NCBI GenBank assembly: GCA_964446865.1
Contig: CAYURD010000004.1
Coordinates: 1-64,000, forward strand
Direction: 5' to 3'
DNA: 64,000 bases
Source: Glaciecola sp964446865
GTDB taxonomy: Bacteria; Pseudomonadota; Gammaproteobacteria; Enterobacterales; Alteromonadaceae
Numbering within the stretch: the stretch's first letter is position 1; the number at the start of each line of letters is the position of its first letter. The notes beneath the pieces are model-generated. The model was given only the letters and a program-made list of their open reading frames with translations. It made no database searches and was not told the origin of the DNA. Made by a program: the position numbers and the translations under genes. Of the stretch, positions 43,728 through 53,141 are shown piece after piece.

Positions 43728-44666
43728 ATGAAAGTAGCAGTATTAGGCGCCGCAGGCGGTATTGGTCAAGCATTGTCATTGTTGTTGAAAACGCAATTGC
43801 CGGCAGGATCAGAATTATCATTGTACGACGTAGCGCCGGTTGTACCTGGCGTGGCAGTTGATTTAAGCCACATACCTACTGATGTAAAAGTGGCTGGATA
43901 TGGTGCTGACGATTTAAGTGCGGCATTAACGGGTTGCGATATCGTGCTTATTCCAGCGGGTGTGCCAAGAAAACCTGGGATGGACCGTTCAGACTTGTTT
44001 AACATCAACGCAGGTATCGTGAAAAACTTGATCGAAGCGTGCGCTGATAACTGTCCAAAAGCATGCATTGGCGTTATCACTAACCCGGTAAATACAACGG
44101 TTGCTATCGCTGCTGAAACCCTAAAAGCAAAAGGCGTGTATGATAAGAACAAGTTGTTTGGCGTCACAACCCTTGATGTCATTCGTTCTGAAACCTTTAT
44201 TGCTGAGCTTAAAGGCTTGAGCACGTCAGATGTACACGTACCGGTTATTGGCGGTCACTCTGGCACGACTATTTTGCCATTGTTGTCACAGGTTAAAGGC
44301 GTAAGTTTCTCTGATGACGAAATTGCTAGCTTAACCCCACGTATCCAAAATGCAGGTACAGAAGTGGTTGAAGCTAAAGCTGGCGGCGGATCAGCAACAT
44401 TGTCGATGGGTCAAGCAGCTGCTCGTTTTTGTTTGTCACTCGTTAAGGCGATGCAAGGTGAAGACGTTACTGAGTACACTTACGTGCAAGTCGACGGTTC
44501 TGATGATGCAGCATTTTTTGCCCATCCGGTTCGCTTGGGTAAAAATGGTGTAGAAGAAATTTTGCCTTACGGCGAGCTAAGTGCCTTTGAGCAAAAAGCG
44601 AAAGAAGACATGTTAGGTGGTTTACGTAATGACATCCAAATGGGTGTAGATTTTGTAAACGGTTAA
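43728..44666 (+). CDS. mdh: Malate dehydrogenase (NAD)
   Basis: Interconverts malate and oxaloacetate in the TCA cycle. The 312-aa protein has the NAD motif VLGAAGGIGQALSLLL, IPAGVPRKPGMDRSDLF, ITNPVNTTVAIA, LFGVTTLDVIRS and the catalytic-His loop VPVIGGHSGTTILPL. The ATG at 43728 follows GGAGA and matches the normal length; 37 extra upstream codons are open but are not Mdh-like. A terminator follows. Confidence 0.97.
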   Translation: MKVAVLGAAGGIGQALSLLLKTQLPAGSELSLYDVAPVVPGVAVDLSHIPTDVKVAGYGADDLSAALTGCDIVLIPAGVPRKPGMDRSDLFNINAGIVKNLIEACADNCPKACIGVITNPVNTTVAIAAETLKAKGVYDKNKLFGVTTLDVIRSETFIAELKGLSTSDVHVPVIGGHSGTTILPLLSQVKGVSFSDDEIASLTPRIQNAGTEVVEAKAGGGSATLSMGQAAARFCLSLVKAMQGEDVTEYTYVQVDGSDDAAFFAHPVRLGKNGVEEILPYGELSAFEQKAKEDMLGGLRNDIQMGVDFVNG

Positions 44667-44681
44667 TTGTTTAAGCTCAAT

Positions 44682-44710
44682 AAAAAACCAGCGCTAGTCG
44701 CTGGTTTTTT
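44682..44710 (+). terminator. Rho-independent terminator after mdh
   Basis: AAAAAACCAGCG (44682-44693), loop CTAGT, CGCTGGTTTTTT (44699-44710). It closes the mdh transcript. Confidence 0.9.
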
Positions 44711-44790
44711 TGTCTTACGCTTCTTCAGCAAACACCAATACTGTAGTCTATACTCTTGACGAATGTCTACAGTATCTAAGGGAAATATAG

Positions 44791-45720
44791 ATGGCAAACC
44801 AAACGCGTTTAAAAGTGTCTATACGATTAACATTATTGTGTGCAATGTTGACTACGTGTTTTGTTTTAAGTTCGTGTACGACTAAAAACAAAGACATCGT
44901 CAAGGAAGGCGCCTCTCTTACCTTGGTGTCTGACGCTTATGAATTTACTGAAGGTCCAGCGATGGACGCAAACGGTGATGTCTACTTTACTGACCAACCT
45001 AATAATCGGATTGTAAAGTGGACTGCTGCTAGCGGTGAGCTGATCGATTGGCTTATGCCTTCTGGACGTGCCAATGGACTTTACGTAGATCACGATGGCA
45101 ATTTACTTGCTTGCGCAGATGAAAAAAACGAACTTTGGCGAATTGATAAAGACAAAAACGTCACCGTTGTGGTCTCTGATTATCAAGGAAAGTTGTTAGG
45201 CGGGCCAAATGATTTATGGCTTGCTCAAGACGGTGGAATTTACTTTACCGATCCACTTTATGAAAGACCATGGTGGTCACCCACCAATAACAGAATTGAA
45301 GAACGTCGCGTTTATTATATTGCACCAAACTCATCAGAGCCTGTGATTGTTGCACACGGTGATTATCAGCAACCAAATGGCATTATTGGTACGCCAGACG
45401 GCAAAACGCTTTATGTGGCTGACAACGGTGCTAAGCGAACCTATTCGTTTAGCATCAATCAAGATGGCAGTCTGTCTAATCCCGCTTTATTTGCGGATAT
45501 GGGATCTGACGGTATGACAATAGACAACCAAGGTAACGTCTACCTAACAGGTGACGGGGTAACGGTCTTTAATGCTAATGGTAAAAAAATAAAACACATT
45601 CCGGTACCAGAAAATTGGACGGCAAACGTGACATTTGCGGGTAAAAACCAAGATGTTTTGTTTATTACTGCGATGGATTCAGTTTATACGCTCAATATGA
45701 ACGTTAATGGCGTTAGGTAA
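44791..45720 (+). CDS. SMP-30/gluconolactonase family lipoprotein
   Basis: A 309-aa exported protein with a lipoprotein signal (LCAMLTTCFVLSSC, lipobox LSSC) and a six-bladed propeller of the SMP-30/Gluconolactonase/LRE type: FTEGPAMDANGDVYFTDQPNN, GRANGLYVDHDGNLL, GGPNDLWLAQDGGIYFTDP, QPNGIIGTPDGKTLYVADNG and SDGMTIDNQGNVYLT. The metal ligands typical of the family (Glu, Asn, Asn, Asp) can be matched to EGPA, PND, PNG and SDGM. A lactonase on sugar acids is likely, but the substrate cannot be read from sequence. It stands alone between mdh and ppc. Confidence 0.82.
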   Translation: MANQTRLKVSIRLTLLCAMLTTCFVLSSCTTKNKDIVKEGASLTLVSDAYEFTEGPAMDANGDVYFTDQPNNRIVKWTAASGELIDWLMPSGRANGLYVDHDGNLLACADEKNELWRIDKDKNVTVVVSDYQGKLLGGPNDLWLAQDGGIYFTDPLYERPWWSPTNNRIEERRVYYIAPNSSEPVIVAHGDYQQPNGIIGTPDGKTLYVADNGAKRTYSFSINQDGSLSNPALFADMGSDGMTIDNQGNVYLTGDGVTVFNANGKKIKHIPVPENWTANVTFAGKNQDVLFITAMDSVYTLNMNVNGVR

Positions 45721-45740
45721 AAAACGCCAATGCCAAACAA

Positions 45741-46238
45741 TCAGCTAATTTTCGCTTGATTGTTTGTGTCCCGACTTTTCCTAATTAGCTCATCGCCCCT
45801 AGCATAATCAGATTTCGCCATTCTGTCATACAGCACTACATTCGCCGTCGCTGCTAAGTTCATGCTGTTATTTGTGGGGACGTATACCACGTGGTCTGCA
45901 GCATCGATAATGCTTTGGGAAACGGTGCCGTCTTCAGGTCCAAAAATATAGAAAGCCTGGTTGGGGTGTGAGAATTCAGGTAAAGGGACAGCGCCTTCTA
46001 CCAATTCAATCACCACCGATTTTGCATCAGCGGGTATAGCATTAAGCAAATCATCTACCGCGATAGTAGGCACACTTTGATGGACGTTTTTTGTGTCTTC
46101 ATTAAATGCGCGCGCATATTCGTAGCGTTTACCGGTGTAATATATTGCTTTCGCGCCATAACAGCCAGCTGCGCGCAATATGACGGCAACGTTGCTGGCT
46201 GATTTAGGGTTAATTAAACCAATATTAACCATAGACAT
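45741..46238 (-). CDS. TrmH/SpoU family RNA methyltransferase
   Basis: A 165-aa SpoU-fold methyltransferase with all three family motifs: NPKSASNVAVILRAAGCYGA (motif 1, with catalytic Asn/Arg), FYIFGPEDGTVS (motif 2) and VYVPTNNSMNLAATANVVLYDR (motif 3, knot). It has no N-terminal RNA-binding domain, resembling TrmL in size, but the motif details differ and I do not assign a target tRNA. It is 30 bp downstream of ppc on the same strand. Confidence 0.85.
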   Translation of the reverse strand: MSMVNIGLINPKSASNVAVILRAAGCYGAKAIYYTGKRYEYARAFNEDTKNVHQSVPTIAVDDLLNAIPADAKSVVIELVEGAVPLPEFSHPNQAFYIFGPEDGTVSQSIIDAADHVVYVPTNNSMNLAATANVVLYDRMAKSDYARGDELIRKSRDTNNQAKIS

Positions 46239-46268
46239 AATACCTTATTAAAGAGATGTAATGATTGC

Positions 46269-48887
46269 TTAACCAGTATTTCGCATGCCTACGGCAATAC
46301 CAGTGATAGCTACCATCATAGCGCGCTCTAGCACGGCTTTCTCTTCTTCATTTTGCTCAAGGGTCTCAGATTTACGAATACGATCGAGCAACTCTATTTG
46401 CAAAAAGTGTAAAGGCTGTAAATACCCAGCACGAATTTGCATCGAATTTCGGCCATTAGGGTCGTCTTCCATCATGTGTTCATGGCCCGTAATGTTAAGC
46501 AGGCTTTGCATCGAATTTCGTAGCTCTTGACGCAATGATTCACCAAAATGGGTAAGGTTATCGGGTACAAGGCGTTTGTCATACGCCGCGCTGACTTCTG
46601 GGTCGGCTTTTTGAAATACCATGTCAAGCATAGACAAGCGAGACGCAAAAAACGGCCATTGTTCTATCATCGCTTGCACAACTGCCTGATTGTCGCCTTG
46701 GTTAACTTCATCGATAGCTTTCATGACACCTAACCAAGAAGGTAATACTAAGCGAGTCTGTGCCCAAGCAAATATCCATGGTATCGCACGAAGACTTTCG
46801 ATACCGCCATGCGGGTTTCGTTTAGCTGGTCGGCTACCAAGCGGCAGTTTTCCGAGTTCTTGTTCAGGCGTGGCAACTCTGAAGTAAGGCACAAATTCTT
46901 CGTCACTTCGAACTGTTTTACGATAGTTATCGCGGCCTTTATTAGCCATTTCAGTGATGAGTTCTCGCCACTCTTGCTTTGGCGCGGGTGGTGGCAATAA
47001 CACGGCTTCTAATACGGCAGATGCGTATAAAGATAAACTACGTTTTGCCAACTGTGGCATCCCGTATTTATAGCGAATTGTCTCGCCTTGTTCTGTTACT
47101 CGAAAACCGCCGTCTAATGAACCTGGTGGTTGCGAATGTATTGCCGCTTTTGCAGGTAAGCCACCGCGACCAATAGTACCGCCTCGGCCGTGAAATAAGG
47201 TCAGTTTGAGTTTATGTTCTTCAGCGATTTGAACCAGCGATTCTTGTGCACTATATTGCGCCCATCCTGCGGCTATCGAGCCAGCATCTTTTGCTGAGTC
47301 CGAATAGCCAATCATGACATACTGCTGACCGTCGATATACCCCTTATACCAATCAATCCCCATCAGTTTTTGCATCACAGCAGGTGAATTATTCAAATCA
47401 TCAAGTGTTTCAAACAATGGTGCCACAGGCATCGGCCAATCTACACCACTTTCTTGTAAAAGCAACTGCACTGCAAGTACATCAGATGGTTCGCTAGCCA
47501 TCGAAATAATATAAATGCCAAAGCCTTCTTTACCATTGTTAGCAATAACCTTGCAGGTATCTAATACTTCTTGTACGTCATCGCTTGGCTGCCACTTAGT
47601 GGGGATTAAAGGGCGTCTTGAAGCGAGTTCGCGAAGTAAAAAGGCTTGCTTGTCGGCTTCTTCCCATTGGTTGTAGTCGCCCATGCCTAAATAGCGAGTC
47701 AGTTCGCTAAATACGTCGGCATGTCGGCCAGAGTCTTGGCGAATATCGAGTTTTAATAGATGCACGCCAAAACAATGTGAGCGTCTTATGGTGTCAAGTA
47801 ATGCCCCATTGGCAATGACGGACATACCACATTCAATCAATGAATCGTAAACATCTAAAAGCGGTTGGCGTAATTCATGATTATTTTGGACCCACTGATC
47901 TGAATCTATTTTTCCATCGCGAGTTGCCTGAAACTTTTGTATCAAAGGTTTTAACAAGGCTCTATATGGTTCTTTCACGTCGCCTACGTGCTGGCGTATC
48001 GTGTCATTACACTTATTCATTGAAAGCTCAGAATATAACTGGTCTAAATCATTGATAAATAATTTTGCGGCGCGCCGGCGGGCTCTAAGCAATACTTCTT
48101 GCGTTAAACTTGAAGTGACAAAAGGGTTACCGTCACGGTCTCCACCCATCCAAGAGCCAAACTGAACCGGTTTTGCATCTAAGGGTAAGGACGTATCGTA
48201 ATTTTGTTGTAAGTAGTCGTCTAAGTCTCGTAAAAAATCTGGTACGGCTTCCCAAAGTGAGTTTTCGATGACTGAAAAGCCCCAACGTGCTTCATCAACG
48301 GGGGTGGGTCTAACTGAACGTATTTCTTCGGTGTGCCATGCCTGACTGATTAAATCTGCGATGCGTTGCTTCACGCGTCGAACTTCGGTATCGCTAATGC
48401 CGCTGCTATGCAGTTTTTGTAGCTGTGTCGCGAGTTGGCGCTGTTTATAAATATTGGTGCGGCGATTCACTTCTGTTGGATGAGCCGTCAACACCATGTC
48501 AATGTTCAAGTTTTGAATAGCACTTAGTACTTGCTCTTTGTTGGCATTGGTATCGAGGTGCTGATGCAAGCTATTAAGCTGAGTGGCCAGTGAGGTGTCT
48601 TGATTGGCTGCGACTGTGAATTCTTGTTCGGCAATGTTTGCTAGGGTTAAAAACTGAGCAAATGCTCGCGCGATAGTCAATAAAGACTGATTATCTAATT
48701 CGGCTAAGGTGCTTGCTAATTTTTCAGTGCTTTGTGCTTCACCCTTTGATGAATGACGACCGTCATGTCTAATTTGCTCAATTTGTTCAAGCCATTTTTC
48801 TCCCAACTCAGCTTGTATGGTATCACCAAGCGTTGCCCCTAAATATTTAACGCTTTCTTTGAGTTGCTCTATTAATGCTTGGTTCAT
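46269..48887 (-). CDS. ppc: Phosphoenolpyruvate carboxylase
   Basis: Ppc fixes bicarbonate onto PEP to make oxaloacetate. The 872-aa protein is of normal bacterial length and has the catalytic His in MVLTAHPTEVNRR, FGSWMGGDRDGNPFVTS, the glycine loop LTLFHGRGGTIGRGGLP and the C-terminal MRNTG. It sits with its antisense neighbour fklB across a 309-bp divergent region. Confidence 0.96.
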   Translation of the reverse strand: MNQALIEQLKESVKYLGATLGDTIQAELGEKWLEQIEQIRHDGRHSSKGEAQSTEKLASTLAELDNQSLLTIARAFAQFLTLANIAEQEFTVAANQDTSLATQLNSLHQHLDTNANKEQVLSAIQNLNIDMVLTAHPTEVNRRTNIYKQRQLATQLQKLHSSGISDTEVRRVKQRIADLISQAWHTEEIRSVRPTPVDEARWGFSVIENSLWEAVPDFLRDLDDYLQQNYDTSLPLDAKPVQFGSWMGGDRDGNPFVTSSLTQEVLLRARRRAAKLFINDLDQLYSELSMNKCNDTIRQHVGDVKEPYRALLKPLIQKFQATRDGKIDSDQWVQNNHELRQPLLDVYDSLIECGMSVIANGALLDTIRRSHCFGVHLLKLDIRQDSGRHADVFSELTRYLGMGDYNQWEEADKQAFLLRELASRRPLIPTKWQPSDDVQEVLDTCKVIANNGKEGFGIYIISMASEPSDVLAVQLLLQESGVDWPMPVAPLFETLDDLNNSPAVMQKLMGIDWYKGYIDGQQYVMIGYSDSAKDAGSIAAGWAQYSAQESLVQIAEEHKLKLTLFHGRGGTIGRGGLPAKAAIHSQPPGSLDGGFRVTEQGETIRYKYGMPQLAKRSLSLYASAVLEAVLLPPPAPKQEWRELITEMANKGRDNYRKTVRSDEEFVPYFRVATPEQELGKLPLGSRPAKRNPHGGIESLRAIPWIFAWAQTRLVLPSWLGVMKAIDEVNQGDNQAVVQAMIEQWPFFASRLSMLDMVFQKADPEVSAAYDKRLVPDNLTHFGESLRQELRNSMQSLLNITGHEHMMEDDPNGRNSMQIRAGYLQPLHFLQIELLDRIRKSETLEQNEEEKAVLERAMMVAITGIAVGMRNTG

Positions 48888-48915
48888 GATGAGAAAAGAC
48901 CCTTATAAAGTAATT

Positions 48916-48954
48916 TCACATGTAAATGTGAGCGCTTTTATGACTCACAAGTCA
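48916..48954. promoter_or_regulatory. Two palindromes upstream of ppc, in the 48888-49196 divergent region
   Basis: TCACATGTAAATGTGA (48916-48931) and TGACTCACAAGTCA (48941-48954) are perfect or near-perfect dyads within 70 bp upstream of the ppc ATG (minus strand). They may be operators for an unknown regulator. The rest of this divergent region shows one weak inverted pair, GCTTTAT/ATAAAGC (about 49031 and 49064), and no gene. Confidence 0.4.
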
Positions 48955-49196
48955 TGTTTGTATGAGACGAAAGTAGTATAAAATAATGCGCTTCGTTCAA
49001 TATGTCCATCATTAAGGGTTTATAACTTATGCTTTATGGCTTATTTGTTTTTGTTTTGTATCATAAAGCCATGTCCCCACTCTGCAAATAACCTGCAAAG
49101 AATTTACCCGCTTAGCAACATGGAGCACTAAACAGATTAGGCTTACATGTGATACACTCACGGTTTTACATTATCAAGATTATTTTTGGAGAACAC

Positions 49197-49817
49197 GTGT
49201 CAGAAAAGTACACCAGTATTGAACAACAAGCGAGCTATGGAATTGGTTATCAAATGGGCGAACAACTCGCTTCTAATCCGTTTGATGGAATGGCATTAGA
49301 TGTCGTTATAGCGGGCCTAAACGATGGTTTCACTAAAGCAGCGCCAAGCGTAGGTAATGACGAACTACGCGTCGCGTTTAACGAAATTCATCAACGTATG
49401 CAAGCTGCTAAGCAAGAACAGTTTGCTGGCCAAGTAGAAGAAGGTGAAACGTTTTTAGCTAAAAATGCTGAGCGTGATGAAATTACGGTAACCGATTCTG
49501 GTCTTCAGTATGAAGTCGTCAATACTGGTGAAGGCGATACGCCAAATGCTAGCTCTACCGTTCGCGTTCATTACCACGGAACCTTAATTGATGGCACCGT
49601 GTTTGACAGTAGTTACGACCGTGGTCAACCAGCAGAATTCCCAGTGGGTGGCGTTATTAAAGGATGGACTGAGTGTCTGCAACTGATGAAAGTTGGCGAT
49701 AAGTATCGTATTTATGTACCGCATGATTTGGCATATGGCGAACAAGGCGCAGGCGCAGCAATTGGCCCATATAGCACATTAATATTTGACGTTGAGTTAC
49801 TTGATATTATTGCCTAA
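49197..49817 (+). CDS. fklB: FKBP-type peptidyl-prolyl isomerase FklB
   Basis: A 206-aa protein with an N-terminal dimerisation helix region (QASYGIGYQMGEQLAS) and a C-terminal FKBP domain (VRVHYHGTLIDGTVFDSSYD, VGGVIKGWTECLQLM, YRIYVPHDLAYGEQGAG, LIFDVELLDI). A GTG start at 49197 behind GGAGA gives the same length as E. coli FklB; the upstream ATG at 49149 adds 16 residues without resemblance. No signal peptide is visible, so it is cytoplasmic. Confidence 0.93.
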   Translation: MSEKYTSIEQQASYGIGYQMGEQLASNPFDGMALDVVIAGLNDGFTKAAPSVGNDELRVAFNEIHQRMQAAKQEQFAGQVEEGETFLAKNAERDEITVTDSGLQYEVVNTGEGDTPNASSTVRVHYHGTLIDGTVFDSSYDRGQPAEFPVGGVIKGWTECLQLMKVGDKYRIYVPHDLAYGEQGAGAAIGPYSTLIFDVELLDIIA

Positions 49818-49851
49818 GTACTAGTCAATATTTCAGCGTAATATTTTAAAT

Positions 49852-49884
49852 AAGCCGGGCAGGCGAGAGCAATATGCCCGGCTT
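49852..49884 (+). terminator. Rho-independent terminator after fklB
   Basis: AAGCCGGGCA (49852-49861) pairs with TGCCCGGCTT (49875-49884) around a 13-nt loop, followed by TTT and AT-rich sequence. Stem is GC-rich and perfect. Confidence 0.88.
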
Positions 49885-49969
49885 TTTAATACACAACTTT
49901 AGTTGCAAGGCTATTCGCAACCCAATACAATTAAATTAAGAATAAAAATAAAACACTCAGGTAAGCTAC

Positions 49970-50482
49970 ATGCTTGAAAAGCTTTGCCATTTTATAGATC
50001 AATCCAATGCAAATTTGGGCAAATTAGTTGCCTACGGAACATTGCTGATGGCGGTGTTGATGTTTGCTGTTGTTGTACTTCGTTATGGCTTTAACGTTGG
50101 ATGGATTGCGATGCAAGAATCGATTACCTATTTTCACGCTGCTGTTTTTCTTTTGGGCAGTGCTTATACCTTTCAACAAAATGCGCATGTGCGTGTAGAT
50201 GTGTTTTACCGACGCTTTTCAGAAAAAAGAAAAATGCAGGTTGATTTACTCGGTGGGGTATTGTTTATGTTGCCCATCTCAATTTTCCTTACTTATCATC
50301 TTTGGTCGTTTGTTGCTGATTCTTGGAAAGTGTTTGAAACTTCACCAGAGCCCGGTGGCTTGCCTTTTGTGTATATTCTCAAATCTCTCTTATTGTTATT
50401 TTCTTTTACCCTATGCCTACAAGCCATTTCTGAAATATTGAAAAAATCTCTTGGTCTGATGACCTATAAAGAGGCTCAGTAA
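49970..50482 (+). CDS. TRAP transporter small permease (DctQ type)
   Basis: A 170-aa membrane protein with four predicted helices (LLMAVLMFAVVVLRYGFNVGW, YFHAAVFLLGSAYTF, LGGVLFMLPISIFLTYHL, LKSLLLLFSFTLCLQAI). It is typical of DctQ, the small subunit of Na+-driven TRAP uptake systems. It is first in the DctQ-DctM-DctP set, and ends exactly where dctM begins. GTA-AGC upstream is a weak ribosome site. Confidence 0.9.
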   Translation: MLEKLCHFIDQSNANLGKLVAYGTLLMAVLMFAVVVLRYGFNVGWIAMQESITYFHAAVFLLGSAYTFQQNAHVRVDVFYRRFSEKRKMQVDLLGGVLFMLPISIFLTYHLWSFVADSWKVFETSPEPGGLPFVYILKSLLLLFSFTLCLQAISEILKKSLGLMTYKEAQ

Positions 50483-51850
50483 ATGGAGTTTTTATCATTA
50501 GTACTATTCGCAGCCGTTTGTTTGACCTTGCTATTAGGCTATCCGGTTGCTTTAACACTTGCGGGAGTTTCGTTATTATTTGCCTTTGGCGGTATTGCTT
50601 TTGGTGTATTTGATGCGAGTTACCTAACATTTACCCCAAGCAGGCTTTATGGGATTGTTAATAACACCACCCTAATTGCTGTCCCGCTTTTTGTATTTAT
50701 GGGGGTTGTGCTCGAAAAATCGAAAATCGCTGAAGATTTGTTAGTGACCATGTCATCATTATTAGGCCGTTTTAAAACAGGTTTGGGCGTTTCGGTGGTC
50801 TTGGTCGGTATGTTGCTGGCGGCAAGTACTGGTATAGTTGGCGCAACAGTCGTTACCATGGGTTTGTTATCGTTACCCACAATGCTAAACAGAGGTTACT
50901 CTCCTCAATTAGCCACCGGTGCAATTTGTGCAACCGGCACGCTTGGACAAATAATCCCCCCATCAATTGCCTTAGTCTTATTGGGTGATGTGTTGTCTAG
51001 TGCTTATCAAAAAGCACAGCTAGACATGGGTATTTTTACGCCAGATAGTGTGTCGGTAGGTGACTTGTTTGTAGGCGCTTTGGTGCCTGGTCTTATATTA
51101 GTGTGTTTTTACCTGCTGTATTTATGGGGCATAAGTCGCTTTTCGCCTTCACAAGTACCCGCGCAAGGTCAGCAAAGTGAGCACGCTAATGTTGGCAGCT
51201 TATTGATTGCTTTGTTACCGCCGTTATTGCTCATTATATGTGTACTAGGGTCTATTTTGTGGGGTTTTGCTACGCCTACCGAAGCGGCTGGTGTTGGTGC
51301 AGTCGGTGCGCTTATTCTTGCCGCATTAAAGCGTCAACTGTCAAAAGAAAATATCACTTATATTGTGCGAGAAACGACCAAGGTCAGTTCGATGGTATTT
51401 TTGATACTTATCGGAGCATCTATATTTTCACTGGTGTTTAGAGGCTTTGGCGGTGAAATTTTACTAAAAGAAATTTTTACAAGCTTACCGGGCGGTGTTT
51501 TTACCGCCATGCTTCTGGTAATGCTACTCATATTTTTACTGGGTTTTATACTAGATTTTATCGAAATTACCTTTGTTGTGGTGCCAATCATTGCACCGAT
51601 TTTAATTATTATGGGTGTTGACCCAGTTTGGTTGGGGATAATGATTGCAGTTAATTTGCAAACATCCTTTTTAACTCCGCCTTTTGGGTTTGCATTGTTT
51701 TACCTGCGCGGCGTTGCCCCTGCGAGTGTAAAAACCGAACAGATATACAAAGGTGTAATACCATTTATTGCTATTCAAGTGTTATTGTTGGTCATAATGT
51801 CAATATGGCCAGAAACGGTCACTTGGTTAGTTGATATTGTGTATCCGTAG
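50483..51850 (+). CDS. TRAP transporter large permease (DctM type)
   Basis: A 455-aa membrane protein of the DctM family with about 12 helices and the family stretches GVVLEKSKIAEDLL, ASTGIVGATVVTMGLLSLP, ATGTLGQIIPPSIALVLLG and PTEAAGVGAVGALILAA. It begins immediately after the dctQ stop. It is the transport channel subunit, probably Na+-coupled. Confidence 0.93.
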   Translation: MEFLSLVLFAAVCLTLLLGYPVALTLAGVSLLFAFGGIAFGVFDASYLTFTPSRLYGIVNNTTLIAVPLFVFMGVVLEKSKIAEDLLVTMSSLLGRFKTGLGVSVVLVGMLLAASTGIVGATVVTMGLLSLPTMLNRGYSPQLATGAICATGTLGQIIPPSIALVLLGDVLSSAYQKAQLDMGIFTPDSVSVGDLFVGALVPGLILVCFYLLYLWGISRFSPSQVPAQGQQSEHANVGSLLIALLPPLLLIICVLGSILWGFATPTEAAGVGAVGALILAALKRQLSKENITYIVRETTKVSSMVFLILIGASIFSLVFRGFGGEILLKEIFTSLPGGVFTAMLLVMLLIFLLGFILDFIEITFVVVPIIAPILIIMGVDPVWLGIMIAVNLQTSFLTPPFGFALFYLRGVAPASVKTEQIYKGVIPFIAIQVLLLVIMSIWPETVTWLVDIVYP

Positions 51851-51955
51851 CATCATTATAAAACTGAGTAATCGATAATAAACACGCTGGTGCGCCAAAC
51901 GCAAAAATGCAGAAACGAATGAACGCACAAGCACAAAAACGCAAAAGGAAATAAG

Positions 51956-53056
51956 ATGACATCGTTATTAAAAGTCGTAAAACTCACGCTGATAGGGATT
52001 TGTGCTGCCGCATTATTTTCGTGTGGCTCAAATGATGAAGCTCAAGAAAATAGCACAGCCGCTCCGGCTCAAACATACAAATGGAAATTAGTGACCTCTT
52101 GGCCTAAGAACTTTCCCGGTTTAGGTAAAGGCCCTGAAACCTTCGCGACATATGTTAACGCAATGTCTGGTGGGCGCTTAGAAGTCACCGTATACGGAGC
52201 GGGCGAACTCGTTCCCGCATTTGAAGTATTTAACTCTGTCTCATCGGGTAGCGCGCAAATGGGACATGCAGGTGCGTATTATTGGAAAGGTAAAATACCC
52301 GCCGCCCCTATATTCTCTGCCATTCCTTTTGGCATGAATTCAACTGAAATGAGCGCATGGCTGCATTATGGTGGTGGTCTAGAGTTATGGCGTGAGCTAT
52401 ATGAACCATTTGGCGTGATCCCGTTTGCTGGCGGTAATTCAGGCGTTCAAATGGCGGGATGGTTTAAAAAAGAAATTAATTCTATGGATGACATTCAAGG
52501 CTTAAAGATGCGAATTCCTGGCTTAGGTGGTGAAGTCCTAAAAGAAGTGGGTGGTTTGCCAGTAACCTTGTCTGGTGGTGAGATTTTCACGTCTCTGCAA
52601 AGCGGGGCGATTGATGCTACTGAATGGGTTGGCCCATACAATGACTTAACTTTTGGCCTACATAATGCCGCCAAATATTATTATCATAGCGGTTGGCACG
52701 AACCTGGCACGCAGCTGGAGTTTATTGTTAATAAAGAAGCATATGAAGCCTTGCCCGAAGACTTGCAGAAAATCGTAGCGGTGGCCACAAGAGCGGTTAA
52801 TCAAGATATGTTAGATGAGTACACTTCTCGTAATCATAACGCGATGACACAACTGATTGAAGAGCATGGCGTGACGGTCTTGCCATTGCCTGACGACGTG
52901 ATTGCTGCGCTGAAGTTAGCCACCGATAAAGTGCTTAAACAAAAATCTGAAGACAATGCCGAGTTTGCAAGAATTTACGAGCAATATTCGATATTTTTTG
53001 AAAACGTTAAAAAGTATCATGATTTGTCAGAACGAGAATATTACGAAAATCGTTAG
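51956..53056 (+). CDS. TRAP transporter substrate-binding lipoprotein (TakP-like DctP)
   Basis: A 366-aa periplasmic binding protein with a lipoprotein signal (LTLIGICAAALFSCGSN). The binding domain reads YKWKLVTSWPKNFPG, SSGSAQMGHAGAYYWKGKIP, GLKMRIPGLGGEVLKEVGG, and LQSGAIDATEWVGPYND. These match the TakP group, which binds 2-oxo acids or lactate-type ligands, with Arg in RIPG expected to hold the carboxylate; exact ligand unknown. It is 105 bp after dctM and probably in the same operon. No regulator lies next to it. Confidence 0.9.
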   Translation: MTSLLKVVKLTLIGICAAALFSCGSNDEAQENSTAAPAQTYKWKLVTSWPKNFPGLGKGPETFATYVNAMSGGRLEVTVYGAGELVPAFEVFNSVSSGSAQMGHAGAYYWKGKIPAAPIFSAIPFGMNSTEMSAWLHYGGGLELWRELYEPFGVIPFAGGNSGVQMAGWFKKEINSMDDIQGLKMRIPGLGGEVLKEVGGLPVTLSGGEIFTSLQSGAIDATEWVGPYNDLTFGLHNAAKYYYHSGWHEPGTQLEFIVNKEAYEALPEDLQKIVAVATRAVNQDMLDEYTSRNHNAMTQLIEEHGVTVLPLPDDVIAALKLATDKVLKQKSEDNAEFARIYEQYSIFFENVKKYHDLSEREYYENR

Positions 53057-53069
53057 CAGCTGGACAGAC

Positions 53070-53097
53070 TTGTTTTGTGTGTGCGCTTCGTTAAAAT
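53070..53097 (+). promoter_or_regulatory. Possible fabV promoter
   Basis: TTGTTT (53070-53075) and TAAAAT (53092-53097) with a 16-bp spacer, about 45 bp before the fabV ATG. The fit to the consensus is moderate. Confidence 0.35.
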
Positions 53098-53141
53098 GCG
53101 CCCCGAGTAGAATTAAAATAATAAAGTGAAGGAGTTTTTAC

